Below, piece by piece: positions 7,172 through 10,437 of a stretch of DNA of 10,437 nt. Each line of letters opens with the position of its first letter. The stretch's first letter is position 1. The notes beneath the pieces are model-generated. The model made no database searches and was not told where the DNA came from. It saw only the letters and a list, made by a program, of their open reading frames with translations. The DNA lies in assembly GCA_005883655.1 (NCBI GenBank), contig VBDA01000323.1:1874-12310 (forward strand). Direction: 5' to 3'. The position numbers and the translations under genes are program-made. This DNA is from Betaproteobacteria bacterium. Lineage in GTDB: Bacteria; Pseudomonadota; Gammaproteobacteria; Burkholderiales; Casimicrobiaceae.

Positions 7172-7854
7172 TCGAGGCGGCTGACTGACGCGCGACGCCG
7201 AATCGAAAACATCATCGCTGCGACGCCCAGTCCCAGGAGAGGAAGCGGCGAGGGTTCAGGTAGATTTTGGCGCAAAGGCGGACGCGTGCCATAGACAAAG
7301 TCCTGCTCGTTACCGCTGTGCAGGAATGAAACCGAGTAGCTGCTAGTAAGCGGCAAGTTCTGCAACCAGGTATTTGCCTGAGCAACCGCGGCAGCATTGG
7401 CGGAGGTGGCGTAGAAGTTTCCCGATGCGGAGATTCCAGGAGTCAGATTGTAGTTGGGCAGTGTCGTCGTTTCATAGCGAATTTCCCAAATCGCTAACTG
7501 AAAGGCGACCGATTTGACCAGCGTGCTCGTGGCACCGGCCGCACCGCCCACCTCCTCGAAGAGCCTCGCCAGGTCCGGGTTGCTCGCCGGCGACTCTGTG
7601 TAATCCGTGTACTCGACGCCGAAGTAGAAATATTGAGTCAGCTCAAAGCACCAGAACGTGATCGGGAGACCGTTCCAGGTACCGACAAACGATCCAGCGC
7701 CGGTGCTGACGTCAGGTGCGGTAACGGACACCGGATCGGATCCTACTGCCGAATAACCCGTTCCTATAAATGACGTTGCGCTCGCAATGGGAATGACACT
7801 CAAGGCAACTACGCCAGCGAGTAAAGCGTTACGTAACGTTGGTCTCCATTTCAA
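7126..7854 (-). CDS. PEP-CTERM sorting domain protein, possible thioester-domain surface protein
   Basis: The protein (242 residues) is exported and sorted to the surface. Residues 1-26 form a signal peptide ending ASA. The C-terminal signal is classic PEP-CTERM: PEP at 199-201, a hydrophobic stretch LPLLGLGVAAMMF and RRR at 219-221; an exosortase would process it near PEP. The middle contains ITFWCFELTQYFYFG (Cys69) and VAFQLAIWEIRYE (Gln119), a pattern resembling the Cys and Gln of thioester domains; Cys69 is the only cysteine. The start is TTG at 7854: an in-frame stop lies just upstream, no in-frame ATG precedes the signal peptide, and GAGGAA sits 8 bases before it. A 21-residue tail after RRR is unusual and overlaps the 3' end of the opposite-strand protease gene by 46 bp. 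A sigma-54 promoter lies upstream. The PEP-CTERM assignment is firm; the thioester idea is inference. Confidence 0.88.
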   Translation of the reverse strand: MKWRPTLRNALLAGVVALSVIPIASATSFIGTGYSAVGSDPVSVTAPDVSTGAGSFVGTWNGLPITFWCFELTQYFYFGVEYTDYTESPASNPDLARLFEEVGGAAGATSTLVKSVAFQLAIWEIRYETTTLPNYNLTPGISASGNFYATSANAAAVAQANTWLQNLPLTSSYSVSFLHSGNEQDFVYGTRPPLRQNLPEPSPLPLLGLGVAAMMFSIRRRASVSRLDQLPHASISTIRALR

Positions 7855-7861
7855 GGCGGTG

Positions 7862-7867
7862 TTCCTC
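7862..7867 (-). promoter_or_regulatory. Ribosome binding site of the PEP-CTERM gene
   Basis: GAGGAA on the minus strand lies 7-8 bases before the TTG at 7854. It is the deciding evidence for this non-ATG start, because the nearby ATG at 7849 is out of frame. Confidence 0.7.
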
Positions 7868-7961
7868 GGTTCGTGTCAGATAAAGTAGGTCCAGGACGCG
7901 GTCCACTGCGATCCTTTCCCCGTCTCCCAGCGAACTCACCCTCGTATGCGCATGAAAGCAA

Positions 7962-7977
7962 AGCAAGGCCTGTGCCC
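7962..7977 (-). promoter_or_regulatory. Sigma-54 (RpoN) promoter of the PEP-CTERM gene
   Basis: The minus strand reads GGGCAC-AGGCC-TTGCT. The sigma-54 consensus is TGGCAC-N5-TTGC[A/T], so only the first base differs, and the invariant GG and GC are exactly 10 bases apart. Transcription would begin near 7951, leaving a leader of about 97 nt before the TTG start. PEP-CTERM genes are known to be controlled by sigma-54 with the PrsK/PrsR two-component pair in several proteobacteria, which fits this placement. Confidence 0.7.
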
Positions 7978-7996
7978 CGATGCCGATTGAATGTTT

Positions 7997-8010
7997 TTGA
8001 TAATTATCAA
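7997..8010. promoter_or_regulatory. Perfect 14-bp palindrome TTGATAATTATCAA
   Basis: This palindrome with 7-bp arms lies about 46-59 bp upstream of the predicted sigma-54 transcription start. It could bind a dimeric regulator. It resembles part of a Fur box but lacks the full 19-bp pattern. Its right half begins an IHF-like site (TATCAA-N4-CTA, 8005-8017), one mismatch from WATCAA-N4-TTR. DNA bending by IHF between activator and promoter is common at sigma-54 promoters. Confidence 0.4.
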
Positions 8011-8017
8011 TGATCTA

Positions 8018-8030
8018 GAGATGTTATCTC
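8018..8030. promoter_or_regulatory. Inverted repeat GAGAT-GTT-ATCTC
   Basis: A short 5-3-5 inverted repeat sits 7 bp beyond the neighbouring palindrome and about 67-79 bp upstream of the predicted sigma-54 start. That is close to where enhancer-binding activators such as PrsR could bind. It may also serve the divergent lipoprotein gene. The arms are short, so chance occurrence is possible. Confidence 0.3.
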
Positions 8031-8146
8031 GACCTGTACGAGAGGTATCGCACAACGATCGTAAAGAAAGCCGCCAAGTCGAACCGCGGGCACGCACGCG
8101 ACCAATGGTGGTTTATTCTTCGCCGCGGCGAACGACAAGTCGTAAA

Positions 8147-8155
8147 TGCTATTAT
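8147..8155 (+). promoter_or_regulatory. Candidate extended -10 promoter for the TPR lipoprotein gene
   Basis: TGC-TATTAT is an extended -10 element (TGN plus five of six bases of TATAAT) with no good -35 partner. It would start transcription near 8162, about 87 nt before the ATG at 8249. No close sigma-54 match was found on this strand. Confidence 0.35.
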
Positions 8156-8248
8156 GAAAATGGGCCCGGGGTGGATAAGCCCTGCAGCATGACATTACGG
8201 TACTTGCATGAGCGGCTCGGTGCCACTTGCGCATTGAATGGGAGCCCG

Positions 8249-10437
8249 ATGAAATCGATGAAGCGTAAAGATCGTTGGATTTGCGCTGGAGCCGTAACTG
8301 CGGCGGTATTTGGCTTGGGCGGCTGCGACCTTCGCGGCGACACCGAACAGGCCCATCTTCAGCGGGCCAAGGATTTCAAAACAGGGGGGAAGCTTCAGTC
8401 GAGCGTAATCGAGCTGAAAAACGCGCTGCAAAAAAATCCCGACAACGCAGAAGCGCGCTGGTTGCTCGGAGAAACCTACCTCGATCTTGGTCAAGCCCCC
8501 GAGGCCGAGCAGGAGCTCGTCAAGGCCAAAGAGCTCGGCTTCGGCGAGGAAGAGGTGCAAGTGCCTCTAGGCAAGGCGCTTTTAGCTGAGGGACTCTATC
8601 AGCGCGTCCTTTCCGAGATCGAAGCTAATCCCGCGTTCTCGCCTGCCAGTCAGTCAAAAATAATCGCCGTGCGCGGCGAGGCCCATTTAGGGCTCCGCCA
8701 ACTCGATCAAGCCTGTGCGTTGTTCGCGCAGTCCATCGACGTTGACCACAGCTACGTTCCGGGATACTGGGGCTTGTCGAAATGCGCAGGCGCAAAGGGA
8801 AATCTCCCTGAGGCCCGGGCGCAGCTCGAAAAAGCGCTCAAGCTCGAGGAAAAGAACAGCGGCACGTGGACGATGTTGGGCGATATCGAGCGCTTCACCA
8901 GCCACCAGCCCGAAGCCGAAGCGGCATACGCGAACGCGCTCAAATACAAACCCGATGATCTTGATGCGCTGCTCGGCAGAGCCACATCGCGTATCACCGC
9001 CAACAAACCCGAAGAAGCCGCCAAGGATATCGATGCGGTGCTCACGATCGCCAAGGCCCATCCAGTTGCGAACCACTTGCGCGGTGTCATCCAGTACGGG
9101 AAAGGCAACTACGCCGATGCGAAAACTTCTTTCGAACAGGCACTTGCTGTCAGCCCGGGATACTTCCCCGCTGTCTTATGGCTGGGATACACCAACTATG
9201 CCCTGAAGAATTACGCGCAAGCCGAAAGCCAGTTTGCGCAGTATGTAACGGAGTATCCCAGGGTGGTTCAAGTTCAGGCGCTGCGAGCGCTTAGCCAAGC
9301 CAGAATGGGAGGGAGGAAGGAAGCGCAGCAAACGCTCGGGCTGCTGCGCAATGCGAAGATCGAAGATCCCCAGAGCCTATCCGCGCTCGGCCAGACGCAT
9401 ATGCTGCTGGGCGAGAAGGACCTCGCGGCACGTTACTTTCGCGAAGTCGTCACAAAAATGCCTGAACGAGCCGAAGCGCGAATCGAACTGGCTAACGCCT
9501 TACTGCAAAAAGGCGAAAACGAGCAGGCGATAGAGCAGCTTCAAAAAGCGATTGCCCTGAGTCCCGGCGAGACACAGGCCGACGAGCAACTGATTCAAAC
9601 TCTGATTCAGACCAAACAGTTCGATAAAGCGAAGGCGGCGATAAGCGCGTTGCAGGCGAGACAGCCGAAAAGCCCCGCTCCCCATCTTTATAGCGGACTA
9701 ATCGCGATCCAGCAAAACAAAGCAGACCTTGCCGAGGCCGAATTTCTCAAGGCATGGGAGCTCGCACCCGACGATCCCCGCGCGGCAAATAACCTGGCGG
9801 CGCTCGAGGTGCGCAAAGGACGTATCGAAGAGGCGCGCAACTATTATAAAAAAGTGCTCGATCGGGGCAAAGAGGACCTTTCAACGTTGATGGGCCTCTA
9901 CAACCTGGAGCTGGCGGCAAAACGCCCCGATGAAGCCAGAAAAATGCTGGAGCGCGCGGCTGCAAAATACCCCACGGCGACGCAGCCTGCCGCACTGCTG
10001 GCGGGGAGCTACCTTAAGGCGGGGCAGCCCTCGAAAGCGATAGAAATAACGCAAGCAGCGGCCCAGGCCAATCCCAACGACCTGCAGCTGCTGGACGTCC
10101 GGGGCATCGCCTATTTGGCGAACCGGGATCCGGCGAATGCGCTTGAGATGTACCAACGACTGGTCAAGTTACTTCCAAATTCAGCCGAAGCCAACTTCAA
10201 GCTGGGGGCGGCTCAGGCCGCGCTCAAGGATCGAGCAGCCTCCGCATCGTTCGCGCAGGCGCTGAAGTTGGAGCCCTCGCACCTCGGCGCCAAGCTCGCG
10301 CTCGCCCAGCTCGATCTGCTGGAAGGGAAAAACGATGAAGCGCTGCGGTTGGCTCGCGAATTGAAGAAGGAGCATCCCGAGACGGTCGAAGCCGTCCTGA
10401 TCGAATCACAAGCGCTTGCGGGCCAGAAGAAGTTGCC
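8249..10437 (+). CDS. prsT: PEP-CTERM system TPR-repeat lipoprotein (PrsT-like), partial
   Basis: The frame is open from the ATG at 8249 to the end of the window (729 codons, no stop); the family is usually around 900 residues, so the C-terminus is missing. Residues 1-26 are a lipoprotein signal: basic MKRKDR, hydrophobic AGAVTAAVFG, lipobox LGGC with lipidated Cys26. The residue after it is Asp27, which in enteric bacteria keeps lipoproteins in the inner membrane. The rest is almost entirely 34-residue TPR helices, with units such as NPDNAEARWLLGETYLDLGQ, YFPAVLWLGYTNYALKNYAQ and PDDPRAANNLAALEVRKGRI. TPR arrays of this length next to a PEP-CTERM gene match the PrsT family, thought to act in export or assembly of exopolysaccharide and sorted proteins. 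GGGAG at 8240-8244 precedes the start by only 4 bases. An in-frame ATG at 8189 would bury the signal peptide and is less likely. Confidence 0.8.
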   Translation, partial: MKSMKRKDRWICAGAVTAAVFGLGGCDLRGDTEQAHLQRAKDFKTGGKLQSSVIELKNALQKNPDNAEARWLLGETYLDLGQAPEAEQELVKAKELGFGEEEVQVPLGKALLAEGLYQRVLSEIEANPAFSPASQSKIIAVRGEAHLGLRQLDQACALFAQSIDVDHSYVPGYWGLSKCAGAKGNLPEARAQLEKALKLEEKNSGTWTMLGDIERFTSHQPEAEAAYANALKYKPDDLDALLGRATSRITANKPEEAAKDIDAVLTIAKAHPVANHLRGVIQYGKGNYADAKTSFEQALAVSPGYFPAVLWLGYTNYALKNYAQAESQFAQYVTEYPRVVQVQALRALSQARMGGRKEAQQTLGLLRNAKIEDPQSLSALGQTHMLLGEKDLAARYFREVVTKMPERAEARIELANALLQKGENEQAIEQLQKAIALSPGETQADEQLIQTLIQTKQFDKAKAAISALQARQPKSPAPHLYSGLIAIQQNKADLAEAEFLKAWELAPDDPRAANNLAALEVRKGRIEEARNYYKKVLDRGKEDLSTLMGLYNLELAAKRPDEARKMLERAAAKYPTATQPAALLAGSYLKAGQPSKAIEITQAAAQANPNDLQLLDVRGIAYLANRDPANALEMYQRLVKLLPNSAEANFKLGAAQAALKDRAASASFAQALKLEPSHLGAKLALAQLDLLEGKNDEALRLARELKKEHPETVEAVLIESQALAGQKKL

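Larger units (their letters stand above)
7855..8248. other. Divergent intergenic control region between PEP-CTERM gene and prsT-like gene
   Basis: This 394-bp region contains no credible gene. It holds the ribosome site and sigma-54 promoter of the PEP-CTERM gene, the inverted repeats at 7997-8010 and 8018-8030, an IHF-like site at 8005-8017 and a possible extended -10 element for the TPR lipoprotein gene at 8147-8155. The part around 7990-8030 is strikingly AT-rich compared with its surroundings. Confidence 0.65.

Noticed and set aside
7997..8010. Full Fur box at the palindrome
   Set aside because: The site has GATAAT/ATTATC-like halves but lacks the central base and the third hexamer of the 19-bp Fur consensus, and no iron gene is adjacent.
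8109..8124. Possible sigma-54 site for the TPR lipoprotein gene (TGGTTT-ATTCT-TCGC)
   Set aside because: GG and GC spacing is right but the rest of the -24 element does not match; another weak match at 8218-8234 is no better.

Overview
The window is GC-rich, densely coding, and reads as a Gram-negative proteobacterial chromosome. The clearest lineage clue is a PEP-CTERM protein next to a PrsT-type TPR lipoprotein; both belong to the PEP-CTERM/exosortase (EpsH) protein-sorting system, typical of exopolysaccharide- and biofilm-forming Betaproteobacteria and some other proteobacteria. The betaproteobacterial assignment is an inference. No rRNA, tRNA, CRISPR array, insertion sequence or phage gene was seen.

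Layout, left to right. (1) 1-495 (+) is the C-terminal end of a DHA2/EmrB-type MFS drug exporter. (2) 552-905 (-) encodes a small secreted DUF4189 protein with six cysteines. (3) 906-1244 has no credible gene. (4) 4063-1245 (-) is a probable two-gene operon: a GH144-like glucanase ('glycoamylase', PF10091) broken by one frameshift near 3402, then, 27 bp downstream, a MerA-like flavin disulfide oxidoreductase. (5) 4064-4479 is a divergent control region with a candidate sigma-70 promoter whose -10 lies in a perfect 15-bp palindrome. (6) 4480-7171 (+) is a large exported M11/gametolysin-type zinc metalloprotease with two OB-like N-terminal units, two 101-residue Ig-like (Big_3-type) repeats and a C-terminal discoidin-like domain; it carries one +1 frameshift near 5279. 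(7) 7126-7854 (-) is a PEP-CTERM surface protein whose 3' end overlaps the protease gene tail to tail by 46 bp. It has a single cysteine and a CFEL...FQLAIW pattern resembling thioester-domain adhesins. (8) 7855-8248 is a divergent control region with a strong candidate sigma-54 promoter (GGGCAC-N5-TTGCT, minus strand), two inverted repeats and an IHF-like site. (9) 8249-10437 (+) is the first 729 codons of a TPR-rich lipoprotein of the PrsT type, running off the window.

The right half is best read as an extracellular-matrix module: a sortable surface protein under probable RpoN control, a PEP-CTERM-system TPR lipoprotein, and a multidomain exported protease. In known PEP-CTERM systems the regulators PrsK/PrsR act with sigma-54, and the promoter seen here fits that model. 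The two single-base frameshifts interrupt otherwise full-length, conserved genes, so they are either recent inactivations or sequencing/assembly errors; the sequence alone cannot decide.
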